DNA of 64,000 nt from Myxococcales bacterium (GTDB lineage Bacteria; Myxococcota_A; UBA9042): assembly GCA_947491025.1 (NCBI GenBank), contig CANLIC010000011.1, positions 1 through 64,000 on the forward strand, read 5' to 3'. Shown piece after piece: positions 54,511 through 63,729 of this stretch (the stretch's first letter is position 1; each line of letters opens with the position of its first letter). Both the position numbers and the translations under genes were made by a program. The notes under the pieces are model-generated. The model was given only the letters and a program-made list of their open reading frames with translations, had not been told where the DNA came from and did not search any database.

Positions 54511-55332
54511 TCAGGGCTGCGCGCCGGCGCTGATCCACTGGCGGACCAGCAAGGCGGCCTCGGCGTCGACGCCGCCCTTGCTCGGCATCGCGAGGCCGCA
54601 GAGCATCAACTTCGGGTCGATCTTGCGCAGCAACACGGACTTGTCGGCGTCGCCGGGCACCACCAGCAGGCCCGGCGCGCATGGCCCCTGAGCGGGCTGT
54701 CCGACCATCTTGGCGCGTGCTGAGAACTGGTCGACGAAGAGCGGCGAGCCGCTTTTGGAGCCATGACAGGCGGGCGTCGCGCAGCCCCACGGCTGGATGA
54801 CCTCACTCCACACCTTGGCGATCGTCGGTGGCGTCGAAGTGTCGGCCGGGTTGGCGTCTGGCACCACGGCGCCGTCGCCAGCGTCTGTGGCCGTCTCGGG
54901 CGCGTCGGACGCGATGTCCTGACTCGTGCCGTCGCCGATCTCCTGGCCGGTGGCGTCGCCATCGCCGGCGACGCCGTCGCCAACACCGCCGCCGCCATCG
55001 ACGACGCCGCCATCACCCGCGCCGCCATCCGCGCCGCCGTCTCCGCCACCGCCGAGTCCGCCATCTCCGCCATCGAGCATCGTGTCCGCGCGCGGCGCCA
55101 CCTCCGCCGCTGCCTCACCGCCGGCGCCGCCATCCCCGAAGTTCGGCGCCACGACGTCGTCGGACCACAACGGCTCGACCTCGACCTTGGGCGCCTCGCA
55201 GGCCCAGAGAATCGACCACGCCGCAAGCGCGAGCAGGTGCCAGCGTTGCCGCTCGGGCTGAAGGATCGGCGCGCGAGGGGAGCGCCTGCGGTGGAGCAGC
55301 GACGGAGGAAGGGAGGCGGGGAGGAGGCGCAT
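54511..55332 (-). CDS. lipoprotein with Asp/Gly linker and CX4CH cytochrome-like domain
   Basis: This 273-residue protein has a signal ending in a LWAC lipobox near residue 45 and a ~120-residue Asp/Gly-rich linker. The C-terminal domain of ~95 residues carries CATPACHG (CX4CH), SPLFVDQF and VVPGDADKSVLLRKI, as in Planctomycete/Myxococcota cytochrome-like lipoproteins. Whether haem is bound covalently through a CX4CH site is not known here. The ATG at 55332 was chosen to fit the signal peptide; 55404 is also open. It diverges from the antiporter pair. Confidence 0.75.
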   Translation of the reverse strand: MRLLPASLPPSLLHRRRSPRAPILQPERQRWHLLALAAWSILWACEAPKVEVEPLWSDDVVAPNFGDGGAGGEAAAEVAPRADTMLDGGDGGLGGGGDGGADGGAGDGGVVDGGGGVGDGVAGDGDATGQEIGDGTSQDIASDAPETATDAGDGAVVPDANPADTSTPPTIAKVWSEVIQPWGCATPACHGSKSGSPLFVDQFSARAKMVGQPAQGPCAPGLLVVPGDADKSVLLRKIDPKLMLCGLAMPSKGGVDAEAALLVRQWISAGAQP

Positions 55333-55477
55333 CGTCCGCAGCGTAGCGGTCCCTGCCGCTGGCGTCGAGTCCGCCGGCAACCGCTTGCCGGCAGCCAAAC
55401 TCATTAGAAACTCTGAAAAAGTCTTGTCGGCTTGGGGTGGTTTGACGGTCCCGGCTCCCGGCCCTTATCCTGGCGGG

Positions 55478-57085
55478 ATGCGACGCCGGATGTCACGCCA
55501 CGCCGCCAAGACAGGAGCGGTCGCGACGCGTCGTGCGGCACCGACCTGGGCGACCCCGCGGCGATACCCCGTCGCGCTTGCGTTGGCGCTGACGCTGGGC
55601 AGCGGCCTCGTCGCCGCCGGCTGCAGCGGCGCACGCGGCGCGGCCCTCGCCAATGAGCTGTGGCTGCCGTCGCCGCCGACACCCACGGGGCTGCCTGAGG
55701 GCGTGAGCCTGGCCGCTGAGGCCAGCGAGAGCGGGCTGTCTGCAGCCCCCACAGCCACCTCCGATCTCGCAGCGGTGGCGCTGGCGGAGGCGCCGACGCC
55801 TGGCGCACCGATCCACGACGTTCGCAAGGCCATGCAAGTTGTGGCCAACAAGACGAGCGCCGTCCGCGCCAAGGCGCCGGGAGTCCTGCTCGAGAGCGTC
55901 ATCGGTTTGCTGCTGCTGATCAGCCTGGCGTGGCTCATGGGCCACCCGAAGGTGCGAGAGGTCGAGGCCACGCTTGGCATCGCCAACATGGTGGCGACTG
56001 GCTTCCCGTTCCTCATTTTGGGCTTGGTGGCGCGATTGCCGGCGGTCGGGGTGCTCGACGACGCGCTGCTAGCGCGGCTCTCGCCGGTCCTCGACTTCGG
56101 CCTTGGCTGGCTCGGGCTTCTGGTCGGCATGCGCTTTGACCTCCGCATCCTCGACCGCCTGCCAGCGGGCACGGCCTCCGCCGTCGCGCTGCGCACCGCG
56201 GTGCCGTTTGCAGCCCTGACGTTGCTCGGAGGCGCCAGCCTCTGGCTGCTGCAGCCAGAGCTGGACTTTGAGACAGCGGCCCGAAATGCCGTGGTGATCG
56301 GGGCGGCGGGGGCGATGACGGCGCAGCTCACCGGAGCGCTGGCCCATGGCGACGAGGTCGCCGGCGCTGGGCCCGGCGATCGCCGCCTGCTCGAGTCCTT
56401 TGTCGCCCAGCTCGATGAATTCGCAGGAATCGTCGGCCTCGCGCTGTTGGCGTCTTTTTTCCGGCCGCCCGGCGAGACGGCCTGGCAGCTGCCGGGGACG
56501 GCCTGGCTTTTTGTGCTGGTCGGTATGGGCGGCGTGGTGGGGCTGCTGGTCTATGCCACCGTGCGGCGACCGACGACTGGGCCGGAATTCCTCGCCGTCA
56601 CCATCGGCTCGGTAGCATTCTCGGCCGGCCTATCGGCCTACCTGCGCCTGCCGCCGCTTGCGGTCAGCTTCCTCATCGGCACCATGCTGACCAACCTGCC
56701 GGGTGATTTGCGGACGCGCCTGGCGCCGATTTTGCGCCGCCTCGAGCGGCCGCTGCAGTTGCTCTTCCTGGCGGCGGTCGGCGCCTCGTGGGACTTCGGC
56801 GACTGGCGCGGCTGGGCCTTGTTGCCGGTGTTCGTCGCTGTCCGGGCTGTGGCGGCTGGAGCCGCGCGCCGGGCTGCCGCCCGCACCAGCGACCTGGTCG
56901 ACGCCACGCCCCGGCTCTGGCATCTGGAGCCCGTGGGACTGATGGCGATCGCCCTGGTCGTCTCGGTGCAGACGCTCTACGCCGCCGACTCGCTGCGATG
57001 GCTGGTCTCGACCGTGGTCGGCGGCGCGATGTTGACCGAGCTCCTGTGGCAGATTTGGCCTGACCGCCACCCGGACGCGCGATGA
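55478..57085 (+). CDS. cation/proton antiporter-like membrane protein with N-terminal lipobox
   Basis: This 535-residue protein starts MRRRMSRHAAK. It has a signal-like segment ending VAAGC (lipobox) near residue 50 and a ~70-residue periplasmic stretch. About twelve hydrophobic segments follow from residue 135, with features of CPA2/Kef-type transporters (GWLGLLVGMRFDLRIL, VVIGAAGAMTAQL, LAVSFLIGTMLTNLPG). A lipid-anchored N-terminus on a polytopic transporter is unusual. Its stop overlaps the next gene, also an antiporter homologue (ATGA), so the two may form a heteromer. Confidence 0.8.
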   Translation: MRRRMSRHAAKTGAVATRRAAPTWATPRRYPVALALALTLGSGLVAAGCSGARGAALANELWLPSPPTPTGLPEGVSLAAEASESGLSAAPTATSDLAAVALAEAPTPGAPIHDVRKAMQVVANKTSAVRAKAPGVLLESVIGLLLLISLAWLMGHPKVREVEATLGIANMVATGFPFLILGLVARLPAVGVLDDALLARLSPVLDFGLGWLGLLVGMRFDLRILDRLPAGTASAVALRTAVPFAALTLLGGASLWLLQPELDFETAARNAVVIGAAGAMTAQLTGALAHGDEVAGAGPGDRRLLESFVAQLDEFAGIVGLALLASFFRPPGETAWQLPGTAWLFVLVGMGGVVGLLVYATVRRPTTGPEFLAVTIGSVAFSAGLSAYLRLPPLAVSFLIGTMLTNLPGDLRTRLAPILRRLERPLQLLFLAAVGASWDFGDWRGWALLPVFVAVRAVAAGAARRAAARTSDLVDATPRLWHLEPVGLMAIALVVSVQTLYAADSLRWLVSTVVGGAMLTELLWQIWPDRHPDAR

Positions 57086-58467
57086 TGGCGCTGTTGCTCG
57101 TACTCGCGCTCGGCGGCTTGATGCACGCGGCGCGCACGTTCTTGCCGCCGGACGCCGCCGCGCCGCCGGGCGCCGCTGGGCTCGCGTTCGGCTACCTGCT
57201 GCTGACCGCCTTTTTTGCCGGCCGCATCGCCGCGCGTCTCAATTTGCCGCGCCTGACGGGCTACATCGTGGCCGGCATCGCGATCGGCCCCTCGGGGCTC
57301 GGCCTGCTCTCGTCGGGCATGACCGCAGATCTGCGCTTGCTGAGCGGAATTGCCGTCTGCCTCATCGCGCTGACTGCCGGCGGCGAGCTCGACCTGCGCC
57401 AGCTCCAGCCGCTGCGCCGCGTGGTCTGGCGAATGACGGCCTTTGCCGTCGTGGGCACTGCCGCGCTGCTGACGCTCGCGACCTTTGCGATGCGTGACTG
57501 GCTGCCCTTCATGCGCGAGCTCGCCATCTTGCCGGCGTTGGCGCTGTCGGCCGTGATCGGCATCGCCCTGTCGAGCCAGTCGCCAGCGGTGGTGATGGCC
57601 CTCTTCGCCGAGACCCGCGCCGACGGCCCGGTGAAGCGGGCGGTGCTGCCGGTGGTGGTCGCTGCCGACCTCGTCGTCATCGTGCTGTTCGGGCTGGCGA
57701 CTGCGCTCGCACAGGCCGCCCTGCTTGGCACCATCGATCCAGGCCAGATGGTGCGCGGAATCGCCTGGGAGGTGTTCGGCTCCATCGGCGCTGGCGCGGT
57801 CGTGGGGGCAGTGCTCGGCCTCTACCTCGTCAAGGTAGGCGATGGGGTCGACCTCTTCGCGCTGTTGGTCTGCACGGTCGTCGCCGAGGTCGGTGCGCAC
57901 CTGCACCTGGACCCCTTGGTGGTGGCGCTGGCGGCGGGGGTGTTCGTCCAGAACGCCACACCAGGCGGGGCGACGCGGCTGATCCACGACATCGAGGGTG
58001 CCTCGCTGCCGATCTACGTGGTCTTCTTCGCGTTGGCCGGCGCTGGGCTCCAGCTCGGGCTGCTGCCGGCCGTGGCCGCGCCTGCGCTGGCGTTGATCGC
58101 GCTGCGCACCCTGGGCATTCGAGCGGGCAGTTGGGTCGCCACCCGCGGTCCTTTGGTGGCGCCAGCGGTCCAGCGCTACATCTGGGTGGGCTTGCTCCCG
58201 CAGGCCGGCCTGGTGCTGGCGATGGCGCTGGTCATCGAGCGGACTTTTCCGGGCATCGGCGAAGGCGCGGCCGCATTGGTGCTGGGCATCGTCGCGGTCA
58301 ACGTGTTGCTGATGCCGATCGCGCTTCGCTACGCGCTCTCGCAGGCTGGAGAAATAGGTCAGGCGCAGCGCGCCGACTTCGGGGAGATCGCGCCGGCCGC
58401 TCATGCGTCTCTTCACCAAGGGGCGCCGTCGTCTCCGACCATTGCCGACCCGCAGGAGGAACCTTGA
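57082..58467 (+). CDS. CPA2-family cation/proton antiporter (Kef-like)
   Basis: This 461-residue protein has about twelve membrane segments. Landmarks are GYIVAGIAIGPSGLGLL, ALTAGGELDLRQL and ALSSQSPAVVMAL, typical of the Na+/H+ or K+/H+ exchanger family, with a polar C-terminal tail of ~45 residues and no RCK domain. It overlaps the upstream lipobox-bearing homologue and the downstream SIMPL-like gene by four bases each, which ties all three into one translational unit. Confidence 0.88.
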   Translation: MMALLLVLALGGLMHAARTFLPPDAAAPPGAAGLAFGYLLLTAFFAGRIAARLNLPRLTGYIVAGIAIGPSGLGLLSSGMTADLRLLSGIAVCLIALTAGGELDLRQLQPLRRVVWRMTAFAVVGTAALLTLATFAMRDWLPFMRELAILPALALSAVIGIALSSQSPAVVMALFAETRADGPVKRAVLPVVVAADLVVIVLFGLATALAQAALLGTIDPGQMVRGIAWEVFGSIGAGAVVGAVLGLYLVKVGDGVDLFALLVCTVVAEVGAHLHLDPLVVALAAGVFVQNATPGGATRLIHDIEGASLPIYVVFFALAGAGLQLGLLPAVAAPALALIALRTLGIRAGSWVATRGPLVAPAVQRYIWVGLLPQAGLVLAMALVIERTFPGIGEGAAALVLGIVAVNVLLMPIALRYALSQAGEIGQAQRADFGEIAPAAHASLHQGAPSSPTIADPQEEP

Positions 58468-59282
58468 AGAACACCCCTCACCCCATGGTCCTCTGCGAAC
58501 AGGCCGTGGACCGAGCGTCGGTGTCGCCGCAGCCCTGCCTCGGCCTGCTGGCACGAGCGCTCGTATTCGTCTTGCTGGCGATCGTCGCCACCCTGCCCAG
58601 CGGCGCCAAGGCCGGCAGCTTCAACGGCAAGGGTGCCAACTACCCACGCGGCCACTACTGGCAGCGGACGCCGCTGACCGGAGCCGAGGTGGTGGTGCGG
58701 CCGGACGCCCTCCAGCTGCAAGTGACGCTCATCCGCGTAGATCGCGACCCTGAGGCGGCGCTGGCCGCCATCGAGGAGGTGGCGATCAAGGTCCAGCAGG
58801 CGCTGGCCGACCTCAAAGGCCAGAAGACGTCGATGTCATGGACGGGCAGCAGCGTGTCGGTGTGGACCGACGACAAGGGCCGGAACCCGACGCCGCAGGT
58901 GTCGCTGACGGCCATCGTCGAGCTGCCGCTCCCCCCCGAAGCCGATCTGCTGCAACGCGCGCGGTGGCAGGTCGCCATGTTCAAGGCGCGCGACGCCTTG
59001 GTCGAGACCTACCCGGACGCGCGCAAGGGCGTCCAGGTCATCTGCGGCGTGCCGCAAGCCCTCGTGTCGGCGCCGGACGACCATCGCCCGGCCTTGGTAC
59101 AGCGCTGGGCCAAGCAGATGCAGGAGTTCGTCGCCGCGGCGCAGACCCCGGGCGCGCCGCTGGCGGTGGTCGACTGCAAGCCGCCGGGCGCCATCTATCA
59201 GCAGCACCTCTCGCTCGACGGCGTGAAACTGACGATGGCGGTCGAGTGCCGGGTCGATCTCGTCGGCGCGGCGCACAAGTAG
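58464..59282 (+). CDS. secreted SIMPL/DUF541-like protein starting at TTG
   Basis: This 272-residue protein has a hydrophobic signal (LVFVLLAIVATLPSGAKAG). The mature part has alternating strands and helices like SIMPL-domain proteins (LQLQVTLIRVDRDPEAALAAIEEV and QVSLTAIVELPLPP). The start is TTG at 58464: an AGGAGGA lies directly before it, and it overlaps the antiporter stop as TTGA, while no ATG or GTG fits as well. It would sit in the periplasm next to the antiporter pair; the function is unknown. Confidence 0.75.
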   Translation: MKNTPHPMVLCEQAVDRASVSPQPCLGLLARALVFVLLAIVATLPSGAKAGSFNGKGANYPRGHYWQRTPLTGAEVVVRPDALQLQVTLIRVDRDPEAALAAIEEVAIKVQQALADLKGQKTSMSWTGSSVSVWTDDKGRNPTPQVSLTAIVELPLPPEADLLQRARWQVAMFKARDALVETYPDARKGVQVICGVPQALVSAPDDHRPALVQRWAKQMQEFVAAAQTPGAPLAVVDCKPPGAIYQQHLSLDGVKLTMAVECRVDLVGAAHK

Positions 59283-59481
59283 GCCCCGGAGCCTCTCATC
59301 GGCGATCGCGAGACCGCGGCCATGCTTGGCGCTTGACAGCGGCGGCACGCGGGTGATGGCGGCCGGGGGGCGGGGCCGCTGGTTCCCACCGACGTCCCCG
59401 TCCAGCGAGCCGCGATAGATCTGCCAGCGACGCCCGTGCTAGACTCTCGGTAGGGCGCCTTGGGGCGTCAGGGAGGCAGCG

Positions 59482-59808
59482 ATGGCCGGACCCCCGCAGA
59501 GCAGACTCGGCGACAAGAGCATGGTGCCTGCCGATGCCCACGGCTGCCCGGCCTGTCCGCACCCCTGCGTCGGCCCTGCGGTCGGCGGCTCCCCCGATGT
59601 GTTCGTCAACAGCCGCCCAGCGCTGCGCGTCTCGGATCCCGGCGTCCATGCCGCCTGCTGTGGACCCAACACCTGGACCGCCAAGGCCGGCAGCGGCACC
59701 GTCATCATCAATGGCCTCAAGGCGCATCGGCTCGGCGACGCCGACCAGCACTGCGGCGGCATGGGCAAGATGATCGAGGGCAGCGGCGACGTGTTCACGG
59801 GTGGCTAG
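59482..59808 (+). CDS. PAAR-domain type VI secretion spike protein
   Basis: This 108-residue protein has three PAAR-type repeats with HGCPACPHPC at about residues 20-29, DVFVNSRPALRVSDPG, VIINGLKAHRLGD and a closing CGGMGKMIEGSGDVFTGG. PAAR proteins cap the VgrG spike of type VI systems, bind zinc through Cys/His, and often recruit effectors encoded next to them. GGGAGG precedes the ATG. The next gene overlaps by eight bases and is the natural candidate for cargo. Confidence 0.93.
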   Translation: MAGPPQSRLGDKSMVPADAHGCPACPHPCVGPAVGGSPDVFVNSRPALRVSDPGVHAACCGPNTWTAKAGSGTVIINGLKAHRLGDADQHCGGMGKMIEGSGDVFTGG

Positions 59809-61417
59809 CGGTCTGTCAGAGCTGGGCCGGCCTCGCCGTCGAACCGGGCTTCCGGCCCGACCAGCCGGCACCCGCGGCGGTCCATGTCAGCCGGCGCTGA
59901 CGCCACAGGGCAGCGCACGGCAGCGACGGCAGCCAGCGTGGGCACCGGCGGCACGCCATGGCGTCGCAGGCGGTCGACGCTGGGGCGCTGACCTGTGGGC
60001 ATGGCTTCTCGTGTCGCTCGTGTGCGCCTGCGTGGTCGGGACGGCGTGGGCCGCGCCATCGCCGCTGAGCCGTGGCCGAAAGCCGCCAGCCCCAGTCGCC
60101 TCCGGGGCAGCGTCATCGCGAGGCTCGGCGGCCGGCACCTCGAAGCCGGCGGGCGGCCAGCGGTTGCCGGGCGCGACCGCGGCAGCGGCTCAGCCCCAGA
60201 CCCTCGAACCTACTGCCGACATCGCCTACGGCCCGGCCGTAGCGGTGTCGCCGTGCTGCGGTGAGATCGACGCGACGGCCCCGATACACCGCCGCGCCTT
60301 CGACCTGCCCCTCGACGCGGCGGGCCAGCCACTACGCGCCGGCGACCCTGGCGACATCTATACCCTCGGCAGCGGGCCGCGCGGCGCCGTCCGCCGGCCC
60401 GACATCGGGTCACTGCGGTTGCAGTTGCCGGCACCGGAATCGCTGGCCTTCGACCTCACCAGCCGGCTTCCGGCGCTGCGGTCGGTGCGTTTTCCGCTGC
60501 TCGGCGACGCCGCCGCCCCCCAGGCGGCCGCCGCGGTCGACGCGTTGCTGCGAGCCCGCTATGGCCAGGCCGCCACGCTGACGCGCCTTGGTCGCGGCGG
60601 CCACCAGCTGGCGATGCGCGTCTGCAGGGAGGCGGGTTGCCTCGTCGCCAAGCTGCGGCGGCTGGAGCGAGTGGCAGCGGGCGGCAACGTCCTCGGGATG
60701 GCGGAGGACGCCGCTGACGCGATGAGACGGGACCTCGTGATGCTGATCGCCGCTGACATCTTCTTCGCTGGCGCGCGCTGGCTGGCCGATGACGGCGCGC
60801 CGTTGCCATTGAACGTCGCTGGAGAAAAAGTCGCGCCGCCGGCCGCGAGCAGCGCCGCGACGGGCCAGCTGGCCCGCACCGCTCGCCTCACCGATCCCAA
60901 GGCCCTCGGCGTCGGGCTGCTCGAGATGGAGCTGGTGCCGTGGCGAGCGAGCGCCGCGCTTACCGCGATGCTGGCTGGCAACGTCGGGGCGCAAGGGGCG
61001 ACCCGCGAGGCGCTATGGAGCCAGGCCGAGCCTGCCGGGGTGCCACGGGTGCTGGCGATGGCCTTCGCCGATCGCTATCAGACGGCGAGCGACCTGGGCC
61101 CGGAGCTCATCAAGCTGCGTGTCTTCGTCGACGACTGCCAGAGCCTCGGCAAGCTGCCGGCCGTAGCCCAGATCTGCCGCCAGGCGGCGCAGGACTTTCG
61201 TCTGGTCGACGACCTCGACGCCCGAATGGCCGCGCTGGAGGAGATCTATCGCCGGTCGACACCGCTCATTCTTCGGCTCGTCCGGCAGCAGCTCGGCCGT
61301 TCCATCGCCAACGACCGCGCCGGCGGCCAGCCCGTGGAGGTCGGCCTCGACCTCAACCACGGCCGCAACGTCGGCTGGGACCCAGAGACCTGCCAATTCG
61401 TGATTTTCGACGCGTGA
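59801..61417 (+). CDS. PAAR-linked protein with kinase-fold signatures
   Basis: This 538-residue protein starts at a GTG overlapping the PAAR stop region; no better start was seen. Residues ~62-85 are a hydrophobic segment ending AWAAP (Sec signal or membrane anchor). Further on, RLGRGGHQLAMRV (about 262-274) resembles a glycine loop and LVAKLRR (about 281-287) a conserved strand lysine. The protein ends in DLNHGRNVGWDPETCQFVIFD followed by A, which parallels the catalytic and metal loops (DLHPGNV...VLIDFG) of aminoglycoside/choline kinase folds. It stops right there. It could be a type VI effector, an immunity protein, or unrelated to PAAR. The kinase assignment is by pattern only. Confidence 0.6.
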   Translation: MASGLSELGRPRRRTGLPARPAGTRGGPCQPALTPQGSARQRRQPAWAPAARHGVAGGRRWGADLWAWLLVSLVCACVVGTAWAAPSPLSRGRKPPAPVASGAASSRGSAAGTSKPAGGQRLPGATAAAAQPQTLEPTADIAYGPAVAVSPCCGEIDATAPIHRRAFDLPLDAAGQPLRAGDPGDIYTLGSGPRGAVRRPDIGSLRLQLPAPESLAFDLTSRLPALRSVRFPLLGDAAAPQAAAAVDALLRARYGQAATLTRLGRGGHQLAMRVCREAGCLVAKLRRLERVAAGGNVLGMAEDAADAMRRDLVMLIAADIFFAGARWLADDGAPLPLNVAGEKVAPPAASSAATGQLARTARLTDPKALGVGLLEMELVPWRASAALTAMLAGNVGAQGATREALWSQAEPAGVPRVLAMAFADRYQTASDLGPELIKLRVFVDDCQSLGKLPAVAQICRQAAQDFRLVDDLDARMAALEEIYRRSTPLILRLVRQQLGRSIANDRAGGQPVEVGLDLNHGRNVGWDPETCQFVIFDA

Positions 61418-61566
61418 CCGCCCGGCGGGTCGCGCACCGCGGCTGCCACGATCGGGTCGATTGCTACACCATGGCGTTGGCTGTGGCAGAGTAGCGGCGA
61501 TCACGCTCGGCTGCGCTCTGCGGGCCGCGCGCCCGCAGCCGATGGGCTCGACGACAGAGGTGGAGA

Positions 61567-63084
61567 ATGGGATTCGGGCTCGATCTGACACGGGTGGCGC
61601 TCAAGCATCGGCGTACGCGCATCGTGGCGACCGTCGGCCCGGCGTCGTCGTCGCCGGCGGTGCTGCGCGAACTGGTCGAGGCTGGGGTCGACGTCTTTCG
61701 CATGAATTTCAGCCATGGCAGCCATGAGGGCCACGCTGCCGCCTACGCCGCGATTCGCTCTGCGTCAGCGCACGTGCAGCGGCCGGTGGCGATTCTGGGC
61801 GACCTCTGCGGCCCCAAAATTCGGGTCGGGCGCTTCGAGCAAGGCAGCGTCGAGCTGGTCGAGGGGGCCGAAGTCATCATCACCACCCGCCCGACCTGGG
61901 GTGGCGTGCGCGAGGACGGCACAACGATCATCCCCTCGGAATACCTTCCGTTGGCGCAAGACGTTCGGTCGGGTGACCGCGTCTTGCTAGCGGACGGCGC
62001 GATGACCCTGGAAGTCATCGACAGCGACAGACTTCACGACATCCGCTGCAAGGTCATCTACGGCGGAACCTTGAGCGATCGCAAGGGCATGAACCTGCCC
62101 GGCGTCCCGCTGTCGACGCCGTCGCTGACCGAGAAGGACAAGATCGACGCGCGCTTTGCCGCGGAGCTCGGCGTCGACTTCTTGGCGCTCTCCTTCGTCC
62201 GCTCCGCCCGCGACATCGAGGAGCTGCGCGAGCTGCTGCGCGGCGGCCCATGCAACCCGGCGATCGTGGCCAAGATCGAGAAGCCTGAAGCCCTGCACGA
62301 CATCGAGGCCATCTTGCTCGCCACCGATGCCATCATGGTGGCGCGCGGCGACCTCGGCGTCGAGCTGCCGGCCGAGGAGGTGCCGATCATCCAGCAGGAG
62401 CTGGTCGCCGCGGCCATCCTGGCCAACCGGCCGGTCATCGTCGCCACTCAGATGCTGGAGTCGATGATCGAGGCCCCGCGACCGACGCGCGCCGAGGTCA
62501 GCGACGTGGCGTGGGCGGCCGCGTCTGGCGCTGACGCGGTGATGCTCTCGGCAGAGACCGCCGCCGGCCGTTACCCAGTGCTGGCGGTGCAGACGATGGA
62601 TCGGGTGCTGCGGCTGGTCGAGGGCTGGCAATGGCGCCACGGCCAGTTCCGTGGCCTGGAGCGGCTGCGAGAGGACGGGCGAAATCCGGTCGACCGCGCC
62701 CTGTCGCGCGCCACGGCCGGGCTCTCCCGCGACCTGACCGTGCGGGCGATTGTGGTCCCGACGGCATCGGGCCGCACCGCCAAGGCGGTCAGCGCCCAGC
62801 GGCCGGCCTCACCGGTCATCCCCCTGTGCACGAGCGTGGCGGTGTGGCGGCAACTGGCGCTCTATTGGGGCTGCAGCCCACGGTTGGTCGATCAAGAGAC
62901 CCTGCGCCGACCGCCGGACGTCGCGCTCGGCATCGTCGACCAGATGGGCCTGGCACCCGCTGGCAGCCACATCCTGCTGGTGTGGGACACTGCGTGGGGC
63001 CGCAACGGCTGGGCGCCGACCGTCAGCGTGCTCGAGGTGCCGCATCACGGCAGAGAGGACGCCGACGACGACGAAGTGCTGTGA
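61567..63084 (+). CDS. pyk: pyruvate kinase
   Basis: This 505-residue enzyme converts phosphoenolpyruvate and ADP to pyruvate and ATP. It shows VATVGPASS, RMNFSHGSHEGH, DLCGPKIRVG, the active-site KIEKPEAL and ARGDLGVELP, and MLESMIEAPRPTRAEVSDVA. A B domain (about residues 85-180) and a C-terminal allosteric domain are both present, so it is full length. The last ~20 residues are acidic. It overlaps the downstream methyltransferase by four bases (GTGA). Confidence 0.96.
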   Translation: MGFGLDLTRVALKHRRTRIVATVGPASSSPAVLRELVEAGVDVFRMNFSHGSHEGHAAAYAAIRSASAHVQRPVAILGDLCGPKIRVGRFEQGSVELVEGAEVIITTRPTWGGVREDGTTIIPSEYLPLAQDVRSGDRVLLADGAMTLEVIDSDRLHDIRCKVIYGGTLSDRKGMNLPGVPLSTPSLTEKDKIDARFAAELGVDFLALSFVRSARDIEELRELLRGGPCNPAIVAKIEKPEALHDIEAILLATDAIMVARGDLGVELPAEEVPIIQQELVAAAILANRPVIVATQMLESMIEAPRPTRAEVSDVAWAAASGADAVMLSAETAAGRYPVLAVQTMDRVLRLVEGWQWRHGQFRGLERLREDGRNPVDRALSRATAGLSRDLTVRAIVVPTASGRTAKAVSAQRPASPVIPLCTSVAVWRQLALYWGCSPRLVDQETLRRPPDVALGIVDQMGLAPAGSHILLVWDTAWGRNGWAPTVSVLEVPHHGREDADDDEVL

Positions 63085-63704
63085 GTGGGCCGCTACGCCT
63101 GCCGCCGCGGCTACGCGCGCTGTGCGAGCGGATCCCGGCCTGCGAGGGACTCGCTGACATCGCCTGCGACCACGCCCTTGTCTCGCTCTCGTGCCTGGCG
63201 ATCGGCCGAGCGCAGCGCGCCATCGCCATCGACATCGCCGAGGGGCCGCTGCATGCGACACGCGCGCGGCTAGGCGAGTCGATGCCTCTGGGCCTGACCT
63301 TGCGCCAAGGTGACGGCTTCGCGCTGCAAGCGGGAGAGGCGCAGGTCGCCGTGATCAGCGGCATCGGCGGCGCGCAGATGGCCGCGCTGCTGCGTCGCGA
63401 CCGGCCGCGCGCGCTCGGTGTCGAGCACCTGCTGCTGCTGCCCCACAACCACGCCGCCGAGCTGCGGCACGCCTTGGCCGAGACCGGCTGGCAAGTGACG
63501 GCGGAATGGCTGGTGGCCGAGCGATCGCGCCTCTACCTCGGATTGGCAGCGGTGCCGGGCCAGATGAGGAAGCTCGAGGCCAGCGAGGCAGACTTCGGGC
63601 GCTTGGCCGAGGACGCTGACCCGGTGCTCTGGCAGCGGTGGCAGGCGACAGAGCTGGCGCGCCAAGCGCGGGTGGCGGACGCGCGGCGCTCAGCCGGGCG
63701 CTGA
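63081..63704 (+). CDS. trmK: tRNA (adenine-N1)-methyltransferase, TrmK family
   Basis: This 207-residue protein has the SAM site DIACDHALVSL near residue 26, DIAEGPLHATR, and SGIGGAQMAALL with LLLPHNHAAELRHAL, which fit COG2384/TrmK enzymes that methylate A22 of tRNAs. The GTG at 63081 overlaps the pyruvate kinase stop and gives the family's usual N-terminus with PPRLRALCERIP. The C-terminal coiled region is short. Confidence 0.88.
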   Translation: MSGPLRLPPRLRALCERIPACEGLADIACDHALVSLSCLAIGRAQRAIAIDIAEGPLHATRARLGESMPLGLTLRQGDGFALQAGEAQVAVISGIGGAQMAALLRRDRPRALGVEHLLLLPHNHAAELRHALAETGWQVTAEWLVAERSRLYLGLAAVPGQMRKLEASEADFGRLAEDADPVLWQRWQATELARQARVADARRSAGR

Positions 63705-63729
63705 GCGCCGACTTCGCGGGAACCCGGCG

